From positions 1 to 23,871 of the forward strand of contig JAJFUG010000220.1 of NCBI GenBank assembly GCA_021372515.1: a stretch of 23,871 bases of DNA. The letters are read 5' to 3'. The translations under genes were made by a program, and so were the position numbers. Positions 1 through 8,909 of this stretch are shown one piece after another. Numbering within the stretch: the stretch's first letter is position 1; every line of letters begins with the position of its first letter. The DNA is from a bacterium. GTDB taxonomy: Bacteria > Gemmatimonadota > Glassbacteria > GWA2-58-10. Below the pieces are notes generated by a model that saw nothing but the letters and a program-made list of their open reading frames with translations, was not told where the DNA came from and did no database searches.

Positions 1-1
1 T

Positions 2-259
2 GAGGGGCGCGAGGACGGGCGGATCGAGGTGGCGGCGCGGCTGGATGCGAGCAGCCGGCCGGTGCTGCGTGTCTGCGACAACGGCCCCGGGATACTGGAA
101 GAGGTCAAGCCGAAAGTCTTCATCCCCTTTTTCACCACCAAGCCGGGCGGCTCCGGGATCGGCCTCAACCTGGCGCGCCAGATCATGCGTCTGCACCGGG
201 GATCGATCAGCGTGCGGTCGCGGCCGGACGAGGAAACTTGTTTCACCCTGAAATTCTGA
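2..259 (+). CDS. Sensor histidine kinase, C-terminal fragment (5' end outside window)
   Basis: This is the last 85 codons of a histidine kinase whose start lies to the left of the window; the frame is open from base 2 to the TGA at 257-259. The visible part is the end of the HATPase_c fold, which binds ATP and phosphorylates a histidine in the missing part. A G1 box (DNGPGI) is followed by an F-box region (PFFTTK) and a G2 box (GGSGIGL), then the helix and beta strands that close the domain. The FFTTK-GSGIGL pattern is typical of NtrB-type and many orphan sensor kinases. The sensor domain and partner cannot be judged from this fragment. It runs toward the convergent hemerythrin gene, with about 190 bp and no convincing terminator between them. 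Confidence 0.9.
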   Translation, partial: EGREDGRIEVAARLDASSRPVLRVCDNGPGILEEVKPKVFIPFFTTKPGGSGIGLNLARQIMRLHRGSISVRSRPDEETCFTLKF

Positions 260-450
260 AAAGTGTTTGAGACAACACCTGGGGTAAAGCCCGGAAAGAC
301 ACCCGGGACAAAACATGAAGAGGCACGCCGAGGCCTGCCCCTTCAGTGAACCCATCAGTATGTGAACCGTCTCCGGTTTATATCACCGCAGCCCGCCACT
401 CCGCACGCAAGCCAGCCTGCACGAACCGATTCTGCCACTTCCGGATGAAC

Positions 451-858
451 CTATTTCAGCCCGTTGTCGTTAAAACACTTCGAATATTTCTTGTCCTGCA
501 CCTTGATGTGGTTGAGCAGCCAGTTCTTGAGAAACTCCATCACCTCCAGCGAGAGCATGGTCTTGCCGGATTCGAACTGCTGCTGGAAATCCTTGACCTT
601 CTTTACGAAGTTCTGGTGCTCGAACTTGTGCGTGGCCGTGCCGAGGTAGCCGAACTTGTCGAAATACTTTTCCTCGTTCGAGAAATGCGTGTTCGCATAC
701 GAGGTCAGCCCGGCCAGAATGGAAGTGAGGGCCTGCTTGTTCTGGCCGGTCAGCATGGCCTGGTGCAACTGGTTGATCATAGCCACGAGCTGCTTGTGCT
801 GGTTGTCCAGCTCGGTCACGCTCACACTGTAGCTGTCATCCCAATCGATCAACGGCAT
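451..858 (-). CDS. Bacteriohemerythrin, single-domain oxygen/NO-binding protein
   Basis: A 135-residue protein of the usual length for bacterial hemerythrins, a four-helix bundle carrying a non-haem di-iron centre that binds O2 and in some cases NO. All seven expected iron ligands are visible: H21, H58 and E62 (HFSNE), H77 and H81 (HKFEH), H117 and D122 (HIKVQD). The N-terminal IDWDDSYSV segment is also typical of the family. There is no signal peptide, so it is cytoplasmic. The ATG is preceded by a good Shine-Dalgarno sequence (AAGGAG, about 8 nt away). It is divergent from the chemosensory operon across an AT-rich intergenic region, so shared control is plausible but not shown. It may store or deliver oxygen, or sense it, for the neighbouring redox-type chemoreceptor; that role is inference. 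Confidence 0.95.
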   Translation of the reverse strand: MPLIDWDDSYSVSVTELDNQHKQLVAMINQLHQAMLTGQNKQALTSILAGLTSYANTHFSNEEKYFDKFGYLGTATHKFEHQNFVKKVKDFQQQFESGKTMLSLEVMEFLKNWLLNHIKVQDKKYSKCFNDNGLK

Positions 859-1294
859 GGGGCGCTCCTTCCTATAAGAGGTGGTTTACGGCGCAGGGCT
901 GAATGCATTTTGAAAAAAGACAAAAAACATGAAAAGCAAGAATTAAATCCGCTACCGAAAAAAATTTCCAGGTTAAATTTGCAATTTATAAAAATAAATT
1001 TCAATGTATAGAGAGGGAAAACTGTCCGATTCCTTGCCAGAAGCGGTTTTGCCATGGGAAACAGGAGCAAAATACCCATAATGCCTGATTATCCTCTATC
1101 AAATCTTTAAACAAATAAACAGAGAGACTTGCGCGATGATTTGAGGATAAATGTTCAGCCGGGCGCACTGTGCCGGTCTACCGGCCGCGTCCGCCGTCCC
1201 CTGCCCGGCTTCAGTCCGCGCAGGGGTCTCCCTTCCCTGGTCAATGCATTATCCGGCAACAGACACATGCGCTAATCCAAGCGGCGGAGGTTGG
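859..1294. other. Divergent intergenic region between hemerythrin and cheA
   Basis: These 436 bp hold no gene I can support. Bases about 905-1015 are strikingly AT-rich for this window, with runs of A and T, as expected for promoters serving both flanking genes; I could not fix a -35/-10 pair with correct spacing. The half next to cheA (about 1155-1260) turns GC-rich and contains a hairpin, CCCCTGC at 1198-1204 with GCAGGGG at 1220-1226, which would lie in the cheA leader if transcription starts upstream of it. An open frame in phase with cheA runs from 1151, but its translation is low-complexity and unlike any Hpt domain. Confidence 0.6.
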
Positions 1295-4200
1295 ATGGCT
1301 CCGATCGAAGATGATGAGACACTGCGTCTCTATATCGAGGAATCGCAGGAACACCTGAACGGGATCGAGAACGATCTGCTCAAAATCGAGGCGGACGGGG
1401 CGGAAATCGATCTTGACCTGGTGAACAAGGTATTCCGGGCCGTGCACTCGATCAAGGGCGGGGCCGGTTTTCTGGGCCTGGTCCAGATCAAGGAACTCGC
1501 GCACGCCTTGGAGAACATCCTCAACCTCATCCGCAAGAAAGAGCTCCTTCCCGAGTCCGAGGTGATGAACGTGATGCTTGAGGCGTTCGACCAGTTGACG
1601 CAGATGGTCGATTCGGCCCTTACAAGCAATGAGGTGGAGATCGCCACGATAATTGAGCGGCTTCAGCGGGCGCTTTCCAGGGAGCCGGTCCCGGCGCCGG
1701 AGGAAAAGAACCTGCTTTTCCGCGGCCCGGGTGGCGAGGAACTGTTCCAGTTGTCCGCGCAGGAGCTTAAAAACGCACAGCGCGGGGGCAAGGCGCTCTA
1801 CCTGCTGTGCTACGATGTGGCGCTCGACCTGGAGGCGCGCGGCAAGTCGGCCGAGGGCGAGGCGTTGGGCATCGAGAGTGCCGGCACGCTTCTGGCCCGG
1901 CTTGTACGGGAGGACCAGGACGGGAGGCGGGTGCTGTACGCGCTGTACGCCACCGTGCTGGAGACGTTTTTCATGGACGAGCTGACCGGCCTCGCGGCCG
2001 GGAAAATATTCCTGTACGACGAGCATCTCCAGCTCAAAGACATTCCGAAAGAGGATTTCAAGGAAAGCTCATTCCCGGATGAACTTCCGGATGAACTGCC
2101 CTCCGCGGCCGCTCCGGCGCCCGAGCCCCCTGTCGTGGAGTCCCGGGTGCAGCCGGCGCCACCGGCCGCGCCGGTGGCAGAGGCGTCCGCTCCTGCCCCG
2201 CCGCCCAGGAAAGAAGCCCCGCCCCGCGCGCCCGAGCCGGCCGCCGTGGCCGCCGCTCCCGCCTCATCCGCCGCGGAGAACCGGGTCAAGACAGGGGAAA
2301 ATTTCCTGCGGGTGAACGTGAACCTGCTCGACTCCCTGATGCGGCTGGCCGGCGAGCTGGTGCTGACCCGCAACCAGCTCGTCCAGAATGTCAACGACCG
2401 CGACCTGAGCTCCATAGAGGATGCCACCCAGCGGCTGAGCCTCATTACCACTGATGTGCAGGAAGCGATCATGACCACGCGCATGCAGCCGGTCGGGACC
2501 GTGTTCACCAAGTTCCACCGGGTCATCCGCGACATGAGCCGTACCCTGGGCAAAGAGATCAACCTGGTGCTCGAGGGTGAGGAGGTCGACCTGGACAAGA
2601 CCATCATCGAGGCGATCACCGACCCGTTGACCCACCTGGTGCGCAACAGCGCCGACCACGGTCTCGAAACCCCCGAGCAGCGTCAGAAAGCGGGCAAAAA
2701 CCCGGTGGGCACGCTCAAGCTCTCCGCCTCGCACGAGGCCGGCCAGGTGAATATCCTGGTGCAGGATGACGGCCGGGGGATCGACCACGAGAGGATCAAG
2801 AAAAAGGCGGCCGAGATAGGCCTGGTCGAGAAATCGAAGCTGGACAAGATGAGCCGCGAGGAGTTGGTCCGCCTGATTTTCGCCCCCGGTTTCAGCACGG
2901 CGGATAAAGTGACCGACGTTTCCGGCCGCGGGGTGGGCATGGACGTGGTCCAGACCAACCTGGCCAAGCTGAGCGGGGATATCGATGTCCAGACCGAGCT
3001 GGGCAAGGGCACGACCATCCGCATGAAGCTGCCGCTGACCCTGGCCATTATCCCCTCGCTGATTGTCGATGTGGAGCTGGAGCGCTGCGCGATCCCGCAG
3101 GTGAACCTGGAGGAGCTGGTGCGGGTGGCCCCGGCGGAGGTGAAAAGCCGGATCGAGACGATCGGCAACGCCGAGGTGATCCGCCTTCGCGGCGAGCTGC
3201 TGCCCCTGGTCCGTCTGGCCGATGTGCTGGGCCTGTCTGAGCGCACTTTCGAGCCGGAGGACGGCGGAGAGCGCTTTCCCGACCGCCGCCGCAACATCGC
3301 CGACCGCCGGGGGCCGCAGGACGGGCAGCCGGCTGCGGACAACCCGCACCGCCGTCTGCGCGGCGACCGCCGGCGCAGCGCGCTCAGCTCGTACAACATC
3401 GCCGTGGTGGCGGCGGGTGAGGTGAAATTCGGCCTGATCGTGGACCGTTTCCTCGACTCGGAGGAAATCGTGGTCAAGCCCCTGGGCCGCCACCTCAAGG
3501 ACTGCCGCGCCTACGCCGGGGCCACGATCCAGGGCGACGGCCGTATCTCGCTGATTCTCGACATCCCGGGGATCAGCCGGATCATGAACCTGTCCAACGT
3601 GAAAGAGGCGGCGGGTCAGGCCGCGTCGGTGCGCAAAACGGATAGCCGCCGCAACGCCCAGACCCTGCTGATAGTCAACAACGCCCCCGGCGAGCAGTTT
3701 GCCGTGCCCCTGGGCCTCATTACCCGGATCGAGCGGGTGGGACGCCGCCAGATCGAGACCCTCGGCAACCGCCGCAGCCTCAAGTACCGCGGGGGCAGCC
3801 TGCCGGTGGTCTCCATCGAGGACGTGGCGCGGGTCAACCCGCGCGAGGACCTGGACCACGTGCCGGTGATCGTGTTCCAGATACGGGGGCGCGAGGTGGG
3901 GCTGGTGGTGGCGCGGCTGCGGGACGTGGTGGACGTGGACGTGGAGATCGACCAGCAGACTTTCCACCAGGAGGGCATCCTCGGCTCGGCCATCATCCTG
4001 GGCGAGACCACCCTGCTGGTGGACATCTTCCAGATCGTCCGCCAGGCCCTGCCGGAATGGTCGGGGGAGAACCTGGCCCCGGTGGTGGAGGAGGGCGAAA
4101 GGACGATCCTGGTGGTGGAGGATTCCGATTTCTTCCGCAAGCACATCAAGTCGTTCCTGGAGGAGTCGGGCTACCGGGTGCTGGACGCGGCGGACGGGCT

Positions 4201-4462
4201 GCTGGGGTTCCAGGAGCTGGACGAGCACGCGGAGGAGGTGTGCCTGGTGCTGACCGATATCGAGATGCCCAACCTGGACGGTGTGGGCCTGACCGAGAAA
4301 ATCCGCAAGGACGGGCGGTTCGACCGCCTGCCGGTCATCGCGGTCACCTCGCTGGCCGGCGAGGCGGCCGAGAAACGCGGGATCGAAGCCGGGATCAACG
4401 AGTACATGATCAAGCTGGACCGGGAGCAGATCCTGGACGCCATCCACCGCTACGTGGCCTGA
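1295..4462 (+). CDS. cheA: Hybrid chemotaxis histidine kinase CheA with two CheW-like domains and a receiver
   Basis: A 1055-residue kinase that phosphorylates itself in response to chemoreceptors. Domains in order: Hpt (phospho-acceptor H51 in VHSIKGGAGF), an unassigned globular stretch at about 125-265, a Pro/Ala-rich linker at about 270-325, dimerisation helices from about 336, HATPase_c (N box N451, G1 box DDGRGID at 491-497, G2 box GRGVGMD at 544-550), a first CheW-like domain from about 588, a second from about 787, and a receiver domain at 936-1055 with phospho-acceptor D988 (TDIEMP). An Arg-rich insertion (about 649-695) interrupts the first CheW-like domain. I chose ATG 1295 because GGAGG lies 4 nt upstream and the Hpt domain starts at once; the in-frame extension to 1151 looks non-coding. 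It heads a co-directional operon with cheW, mcp, cheB, cheR and pilZ. The architecture resembles CheA-CheY hybrids of gliding or type IV pilus systems more than classical flagellar CheA. Confidence 0.95.
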   Translation: MAPIEDDETLRLYIEESQEHLNGIENDLLKIEADGAEIDLDLVNKVFRAVHSIKGGAGFLGLVQIKELAHALENILNLIRKKELLPESEVMNVMLEAFDQLTQMVDSALTSNEVEIATIIERLQRALSREPVPAPEEKNLLFRGPGGEELFQLSAQELKNAQRGGKALYLLCYDVALDLEARGKSAEGEALGIESAGTLLARLVREDQDGRRVLYALYATVLETFFMDELTGLAAGKIFLYDEHLQLKDIPKEDFKESSFPDELPDELPSAAAPAPEPPVVESRVQPAPPAAPVAEASAPAPPPRKEAPPRAPEPAAVAAAPASSAAENRVKTGENFLRVNVNLLDSLMRLAGELVLTRNQLVQNVNDRDLSSIEDATQRLSLITTDVQEAIMTTRMQPVGTVFTKFHRVIRDMSRTLGKEINLVLEGEEVDLDKTIIEAITDPLTHLVRNSADHGLETPEQRQKAGKNPVGTLKLSASHEAGQVNILVQDDGRGIDHERIKKKAAEIGLVEKSKLDKMSREELVRLIFAPGFSTADKVTDVSGRGVGMDVVQTNLAKLSGDIDVQTELGKGTTIRMKLPLTLAIIPSLIVDVELERCAIPQVNLEELVRVAPAEVKSRIETIGNAEVIRLRGELLPLVRLADVLGLSERTFEPEDGGERFPDRRRNIADRRGPQDGQPAADNPHRRLRGDRRRSALSSYNIAVVAAGEVKFGLIVDRFLDSEEIVVKPLGRHLKDCRAYAGATIQGDGRISLILDIPGISRIMNLSNVKEAAGQAASVRKTDSRRNAQTLLIVNNAPGEQFAVPLGLITRIERVGRRQIETLGNRRSLKYRGGSLPVVSIEDVARVNPREDLDHVPVIVFQIRGREVGLVVARLRDVVDVDVEIDQQTFHQEGILGSAIILGETTLLVDIFQIVRQALPEWSGENLAPVVEEGERTILVVEDSDFFRKHIKSFLEESGYRVLDAADGLLGFQELDEHAEEVCLVLTDIEMPNLDGVGLTEKIRKDGRFDRLPVIAVTSLAGEAAEKRGIEAGINEYMIKLDREQILDAIHRYVA

Positions 4463-4517
4463 ACGCGGCCGGCGCCGCGCACTGGAACGAACCTCTCTCG
4501 CGCAGGGGAACAGAGTC

Positions 4518-5015
4518 ATGCCGAAAGCCGCCAAAATAAAAGCCACCGGCAAACAGCTCGAGCTGGCGGTCATCTTCGTGGGGGACATTGTCTGCGGCGT
4601 CGAGACCCGTCTGGTCAAGGAGATCAACAAGAACCTGAATTTCACCCTGGTCCCGGGGGCCCGGCGCTGCATCCGCGGCATCCTGAACCTGCGCGGCCAG
4701 ATCCTGACCGTGATCGACCTGCGGGACCGTCTGGGCCTGGAGCCTCTGCCGCTCGATCCGAGCATGCGGGTGGTGGTCATTTCCGACCGCGGCGAGGATA
4801 TCGGCCTGCTGGTGGACGGGGTGGCGGACGTGGTGCTGGGGGACGAGAGGAACCTGGAGCCTTCACCCTCGAACATCGATGCGGTGGAGGGGGCTTTCTT
4901 CACCGGTATTCTCAAGATGGAAGACCGGCTGGTGGCGGTGCTGGATATCGTGGAGGTCCTGCGCTTCGAGACCATGCCGCCCCCGGATGCCGCAGGGCAC
5001 GGGCCGGAGCGCTGA
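4518..5015 (+). CDS. cheW: Chemotaxis scaffold protein CheW
   Basis: A 165-residue CheW-domain protein, the usual length for a stand-alone adaptor linking receptors to CheA at the cytoplasmic face of the membrane. Family features are the opening strands with the CGVETRLVKEI segment, the RGILNLRGQILTVIDLR core typical of CheW, and GLLVDGVADV in the second half. The tail after the domain is short and Pro-rich. ATG 4518 follows an AGGGG Shine-Dalgarno about 10 nt upstream and lies 55 bp after cheA, so co-transcription is likely. Since CheA itself carries two CheW-like domains, this gene gives the system a third module of the fold. Confidence 0.95.
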   Translation: MPKAAKIKATGKQLELAVIFVGDIVCGVETRLVKEINKNLNFTLVPGARRCIRGILNLRGQILTVIDLRDRLGLEPLPLDPSMRVVVISDRGEDIGLLVDGVADVVLGDERNLEPSPSNIDAVEGAFFTGILKMEDRLVAVLDIVEVLRFETMPPPDAAGHGPER

Positions 5016-5112
5016 CCGGCGGGAGGAATCGCGGCCGGAGACCGAGCCGGAACAAACCAAGATGAATAAAATCAGCCAGGTATAGAGACAACTCATCTCC
5101 CGGAGGAGCAAG

Positions 5113-6831
5113 ATGGCCAGTTTCAAGAACCTCAGCATCAAATGGAAGGTGTTGTCGGTCAGCATGCTCGGACTGATTCTGCTGGCCTCGGTCTCGGCCT
5201 ACTGGCAGATCAGGGACATCCACCGGCAGTCGGTCAAAGCGGTGGAGGAAAAGAGCCGGGCCGTGGTGCTCACCCTGGAGGCGACCCGCGAGGAGATGGC
5301 CAACAAACTGACCCTGGGGGTGATCAAGCCTTTCGACCAAATCGACAAGGCCAACCTGCTCGAGGCCATTCCCATCATCACCGCGATCAACGCCGCGCGC
5401 AAGAACGCCGAGGAGGCGGGCTACACGTTCAGGGTGCCCAAGGAGCAGCCGCGCAACCCGGCCAACGAGCCGGACGAGATGGAGCGCAAGGTGCTCAACG
5501 AGCTTAAAAGCTCCAACGTCCCCGAGCTGGCTATCGAGGACAAGGAAAACGTGCACTATTTCCGGCCGATCCGCCTGACCAGGGAATGCCTGATGTGCCA
5601 CGGCGACCCAAAGGGCGAGCTGGACCCGGTGGGTGGAGTGAAAGAGGGCTGGAAAGAGGGCGAGATCCACGGCGCGTTCCACATTATCAGCTCGCTGGCC
5701 GAGACCAAGGCCATGGTGGCCAAGGCCCGCAACAATATAATCCTGACTGCGTTCGTGATAGTCTCGCTGCTCAGTGTGGTGCTGCTGCTGGTGGTTTCCT
5801 CGGTGACCCGGCCCCTGAAGAAAGGCGTGGAGCTGGCCCGCCGTATCGAGGAGGGCGACCTGACCACCGATATCCAGCTCGACCAGTCGGATGAGGTGGG
5901 CGACCTGATCAAGGCGCTCAACAACATGGCGCGCAACCTGCGCTCCGTGTTCAGCGAGGTCACAAGCCACGCCGCGGCCCTGGACAGCGCCTCGACCAAC
6001 CTGGAGGCCCTCTCCAGCCAGCTTTCCGACGGGGCCAACAACATGAACGTGCGCTCCAACACCCTGGCCACCGCGGCCGAGGAGATGAGCACCAACATGG
6101 GCTCGGTCTCCAGTTCCGCCGAGCAGTCCACGTCCAATGTCAACACCGTGGCCACCGCGGCCGAGGAGATGACCGCCACGGTGAACGAAATCGCCCAGAA
6201 CACCGAGAAGAGCCGTCAGGTCACCTCCGACGCCGTACGCAGCGTGGAGAAAGCCTCGGGCAAGGTGGACGAGCTCAGCCGCGCCGCCAGTGAAATCACC
6301 AAGGTGACCGAGGTGATCGTGGAGATTGCCGAGCAGACCAAGCTGCTGGCGCTCAACGCCACGATCGAGGCGGCCCGGGCGGGTGAGGCCGGCAAGGGCT
6401 TCGCCGTGGTGGCCAACGAGGTCAAGGAGCTGGCCAAGCAGACCAACGAGGCCACGGACGACATCCGGAACAAGATCGAGACCATGCGCAAGAGCGCCGA
6501 CAGCACGGTCCAGGAGATCGAGCTGATCCACAAGGTGATCAACGACGTGAACGAGATCGTGGTCAACATCGCCTCGGCGGTCGAGGAGCAGGCGGCCACC
6601 ACCCGCGACATCGCCAGCAACATCGGCCAGGCCGCCGCCGGCATCCAGGACATGACCCGCAACGTGACCCAGGCCGCCGAGGTCTCGCAGTCGATCACCA
6701 CTGATATCCTGAATGTCAAGCAGTCGAGCGACGAGTTGAAGAACGCCAGCGACATGCTCCGCTATAGCTCCGGCGAGCTGAGCCATATGGGCGGGGCGCT
6801 CAAGAAAGTGGTCGACCGTTTCCGTCTCTGA
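5113..6831 (+). CDS. Methyl-accepting chemotaxis protein with periplasmic Tll0287-like haem-c sensor domain
   Basis: A 572-residue chemoreceptor. A first membrane segment at about 13-30 and a second at about 207-231 bracket a periplasmic domain of roughly 175 residues. That domain matches the Tll0287-like (DUF3365) family by its [11 protein letters not shown] segment and by the CxxCH site C159-L-M-C162-H163, which should bind haem c covalently after export. A HAMP domain (about 233-285) follows, then a long methyl-accepting coiled coil whose hairpin tip ([19 protein letters not shown], near 407-425) binds CheW and CheA. The protein has no C-terminal pentapeptide of the NWETF type. ATG 5113 has GGAGGA upstream. 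The haem site makes redox state, oxygen or another haem ligand the likely signal; family membership is clear, the ligand is inference. Confidence 0.95.
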   Translation: MASFKNLSIKWKVLSVSMLGLILLASVSAYWQIRDIHRQSVKAVEEKSRAVVLTLEATREEMANKLTLGVIKPFDQIDKANLLEAIPIITAINAARKNAEEAGYTFRVPKEQPRNPANEPDEMERKVLNELKSSNVPELAIEDKENVHYFRPIRLTRECLMCHGDPKGELDPVGGVKEGWKEGEIHGAFHIISSLAETKAMVAKARNNIILTAFVIVSLLSVVLLLVVSSVTRPLKKGVELARRIEEGDLTTDIQLDQSDEVGDLIKALNNMARNLRSVFSEVTSHAAALDSASTNLEALSSQLSDGANNMNVRSNTLATAAEEMSTNMGSVSSSAEQSTSNVNTVATAAEEMTATVNEIAQNTEKSRQVTSDAVRSVEKASGKVDELSRAASEITKVTEVIVEIAEQTKLLALNATIEAARAGEAGKGFAVVANEVKELAKQTNEATDDIRNKIETMRKSADSTVQEIELIHKVINDVNEIVVNIASAVEEQAATTRDIASNIGQAAAGIQDMTRNVTQAAEVSQSITTDILNVKQSSDELKNASDMLRYSSGELSHMGGALKKVVDRFRL

Positions 6832-6897
6832 GCCTGCGGCGCGGCGGAACCTGAAAGCAATCTGGAGCTGGAGCAATGGAAAGGACGGAGCAGGGCG

Positions 6898-7980
6898 ATG
6901 ATCCGTGTGCTCGTGGTCGATGATTCTATTCTTTACCGCAAGACCTTGAAAGACATCCTGGCTGGGATCGAGGGGGTCGAGGTGGTCGGCATGGCCTCGG
7001 ACGGGGACGAGGCGCTGCAGAAAATAGTGCTGCTCAAGCCCGACCTGGTGACCCTGGACGTGGAGATGCCGGGCAAGAGCGGCCTGGATGTCCTGCGCCA
7101 GCTCAAACGTCAGCCGGTCGAGACCGCGGTGATCATGTGCAGCGCCCTGACCAGCTCGGGCGCGCAGACCACGATCGAGGCGCTGGAGAACGGGGCGTTC
7201 GATTTCATCTCCAAGCCTGACAGCCCCGACCGTCAGCGCAACACCGAGGAGATGCGCCTTCAGCTCAAGACCAAGCTGGCCTATTTCATCGCGCGCCAGA
7301 AGTTGCGGGCGATCACCCGGGCGGCGCCGACGGTTCCGGCCCCGGCCCCCGTCACTCCGGAGCCGGCGGTCCCGGTCACGACGGCCAAAGGGGTCAGGAA
7401 GCTGGAGGTGGTGGCCCTGGGAGTGTCCACCGGCGGACCGGCGGCCCTGAACCGTGTCATTCCCATGCTGCCCAAGGACCTGGCGCTTCCGGTGCTGGTT
7501 GTGATTCACATGCCGCCGGTGTTCACCGCCACTTTCGCCAAGGGTCTGGACGGCAAGAGCCAGGTGCGGGTGCTCGAGGCCCAGGAAGGGCAGGCGGTTA
7601 CTCCGGGCACTGTCTATATCGCTCCCGGCGGTAAGCAGATGCAGGCCGTGCGCCACTATCTGACCGGAAGGCCCGTGCTGCATCTGACCGACGACCCGCC
7701 CGAGAATTTCTGCAAGCCCTCGGTGGATTTCCTTTTCCGCTCCGTGGCCGAGCTGTTCGGCGACCGGGCGCTGGGGGTGATAATGACCGGCATGGGCGCG
7801 GACGGCGTTCTGGGGCTGAAGCAGATGAAGCGCGCCGGAGCCCGGGTGCTGGCTCAGGACGAGAAGACCTGCGTGGTTTTCGGGATGCCGATGGAGGCGA
7901 TCAAGGCGGGAGTCGTGGATGAGGTGCTGCCGCTGGATAAGATTCCGGAAAGGATCGCCTGGCTCGCCAGTCTGGGCTGA
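6898..7980 (+). CDS. cheB: Chemotaxis response regulator protein-glutamate methylesterase CheB
   Basis: A 360-residue CheB that removes methyl groups from receptor glutamates and may deamidate glutamines. The N-terminal receiver domain (about 1-125) has phospho-acceptor D54 in TLDVEMPG. A Pro/Ala-rich linker at about 142-160 leads to the C-terminal esterase domain. The catalytic triad is intact: S177 in GVSTGGP, H204 in VIHMPP and D302 in MTGMGADG. Length and layout match the family. The gene lies 66 bp after the receptor gene and 27 bp before cheR, so adaptation enzymes and receptor are made together. The upstream Shine-Dalgarno (GGAG near 6888) is modest. Confidence 0.96.
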   Translation: MIRVLVVDDSILYRKTLKDILAGIEGVEVVGMASDGDEALQKIVLLKPDLVTLDVEMPGKSGLDVLRQLKRQPVETAVIMCSALTSSGAQTTIEALENGAFDFISKPDSPDRQRNTEEMRLQLKTKLAYFIARQKLRAITRAAPTVPAPAPVTPEPAVPVTTAKGVRKLEVVALGVSTGGPAALNRVIPMLPKDLALPVLVVIHMPPVFTATFAKGLDGKSQVRVLEAQEGQAVTPGTVYIAPGGKQMQAVRHYLTGRPVLHLTDDPPENFCKPSVDFLFRSVAELFGDRALGVIMTGMGADGVLGLKQMKRAGARVLAQDEKTCVVFGMPMEAIKAGVVDEVLPLDKIPERIAWLASLG

Positions 7981-8007
7981 AATCCCACTTTTCAAACGAA
8001 CGGCAGC

Positions 8008-8853
8008 ATGCTCAAAGTCAGCGCCGAGGAACTCACTCTCATCGCCTCCCTGGTCCGGGACGTTACCGGCATCTTTCTGGACCAGAGCAAGGCTTACCTG
8101 GTCGAGAGCCGTCTGGGACCGGTGGCCGAGGAATTCGGCTGCCCCAATTTCAAGGACTTGTATTTCAAGGCCCGCAACGACAGCCAGGGCAAACTGGTCA
8201 AGCGGATCATCGACAGCATCACCACCCAGGAGACCTCTTTTTTTCGGGACCGCAGCCCGTTCGACCTGTTCAAGTTCAAGCTGCTGCCCGAAATGATCGA
8301 CCGGGCGAAAAAAGCCTCCCCGGCCGGACCCTGGTCAATGCGGATCTGGAGCGCGGCCAGCTCCACCGGCCAGGAGGCCTACAGCCTGGCCATCGCGATC
8401 CGCGAGATGCTGCCCGATTATCTGAAGTGGCGCATCTCGATCCTGGGCACGGACATTTCCGACGCTGCGGTGACCAAGGCCAGCTACGCCCGCTACACGG
8501 CGTTCGAGCTGGAGCGAGGGTTCCCGCAGGAGAAGATACACCAGTATTTCAAGCCCGTGGAGCAGCTCTGGCAGGTAAAGGATGAGATCCGGGCCATGGC
8601 CTCGTTCCGCCAGCTCAACCTGTTGCAGCCGTTCACCTCCCTGGGCCGGTTCGACCTGATCCTCTGCCGCAACGTGGCGATCTATTTCAGCCTGGAGGTC
8701 CGGCGCAACCTGTTCGACCGTCTGGCCGGCCAGCTCAGCCCGGACGGCTGCCTGCTGATCGGCTCCACCGAGTCCCTGCTCGGGGTGAGCGAGCGCTACC
8801 GCCGTTTCGAATACAACAAGGCCGTGTTCTACAAGCTGGCCGGCGCGGCCTGA
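8008..8853 (+). CDS. cheR: Chemotaxis protein-glutamate O-methyltransferase CheR
   Basis: A 281-residue CheR that uses S-adenosylmethionine to methylate glutamates of the receptor coiled coil. The N-terminal helical subdomain is followed by the family motif TTQETSFFRD (around 72-81), the SAM-binding segment SAASSTGQEAYSLA, LGTDIS, and LILCRNVAIYF, where most relatives have CRNVLIYF. The closing GSTESLLGVS is also typical. There is no TPR extension or pentapeptide-binding insertion worth noting, in keeping with a receptor that lacks the C-terminal pentapeptide. Start ATG 8008 has a weak Shine-Dalgarno; the 27-bp gap after cheB suggests translation is helped by the upstream gene. It is followed after 56 bp by a PilZ gene. 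Confidence 0.96.
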   Translation: MLKVSAEELTLIASLVRDVTGIFLDQSKAYLVESRLGPVAEEFGCPNFKDLYFKARNDSQGKLVKRIIDSITTQETSFFRDRSPFDLFKFKLLPEMIDRAKKASPAGPWSMRIWSAASSTGQEAYSLAIAIREMLPDYLKWRISILGTDISDAAVTKASYARYTAFELERGFPQEKIHQYFKPVEQLWQVKDEIRAMASFRQLNLLQPFTSLGRFDLILCRNVAIYFSLEVRRNLFDRLAGQLSPDGCLLIGSTESLLGVSERYRRFEYNKAVFYKLAGAA

Positions 8854-8909
8854 GATTCCGGGCCGGACCGGGAACCGAAACTGAATCTATCCGTAAAAGG
8901 GAGTTCGAC

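Noticed and set aside
346-1011. Plus-strand open frame opposite hemerythrin
   Set aside because: It covers an intact hemerythrin on the other strand and then runs into the AT-rich intergenic DNA with a Lys/Asn-rich tail.
1108-1139. Possible sigma28 promoter before cheA (TAAA with GCGCGATGA)
   Set aside because: The spacing is 11 or 19 bp rather than about 15 and the -10 match is poor.
1151-1294. In-frame upstream extension of cheA
   Set aside because: The added 48 residues are low-complexity and unlike an Hpt domain, while ATG 1295 has a strong ribosome binding site and starts the domain directly.
2264-4975. Very long minus-strand open frame (about 900 codons) opposite cheA and cheW
   Set aside because: It is a mirror of high-GC coding DNA; the translation is rich in His, Gln, Arg and Leu with no domain, and the plus strand carries clear families.
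4912-7995. Long minus-strand open frame opposite mcp and cheB
   Set aside because: Same antisense effect of GC-rich codons; repeated His, Gly and Leu, no motif.
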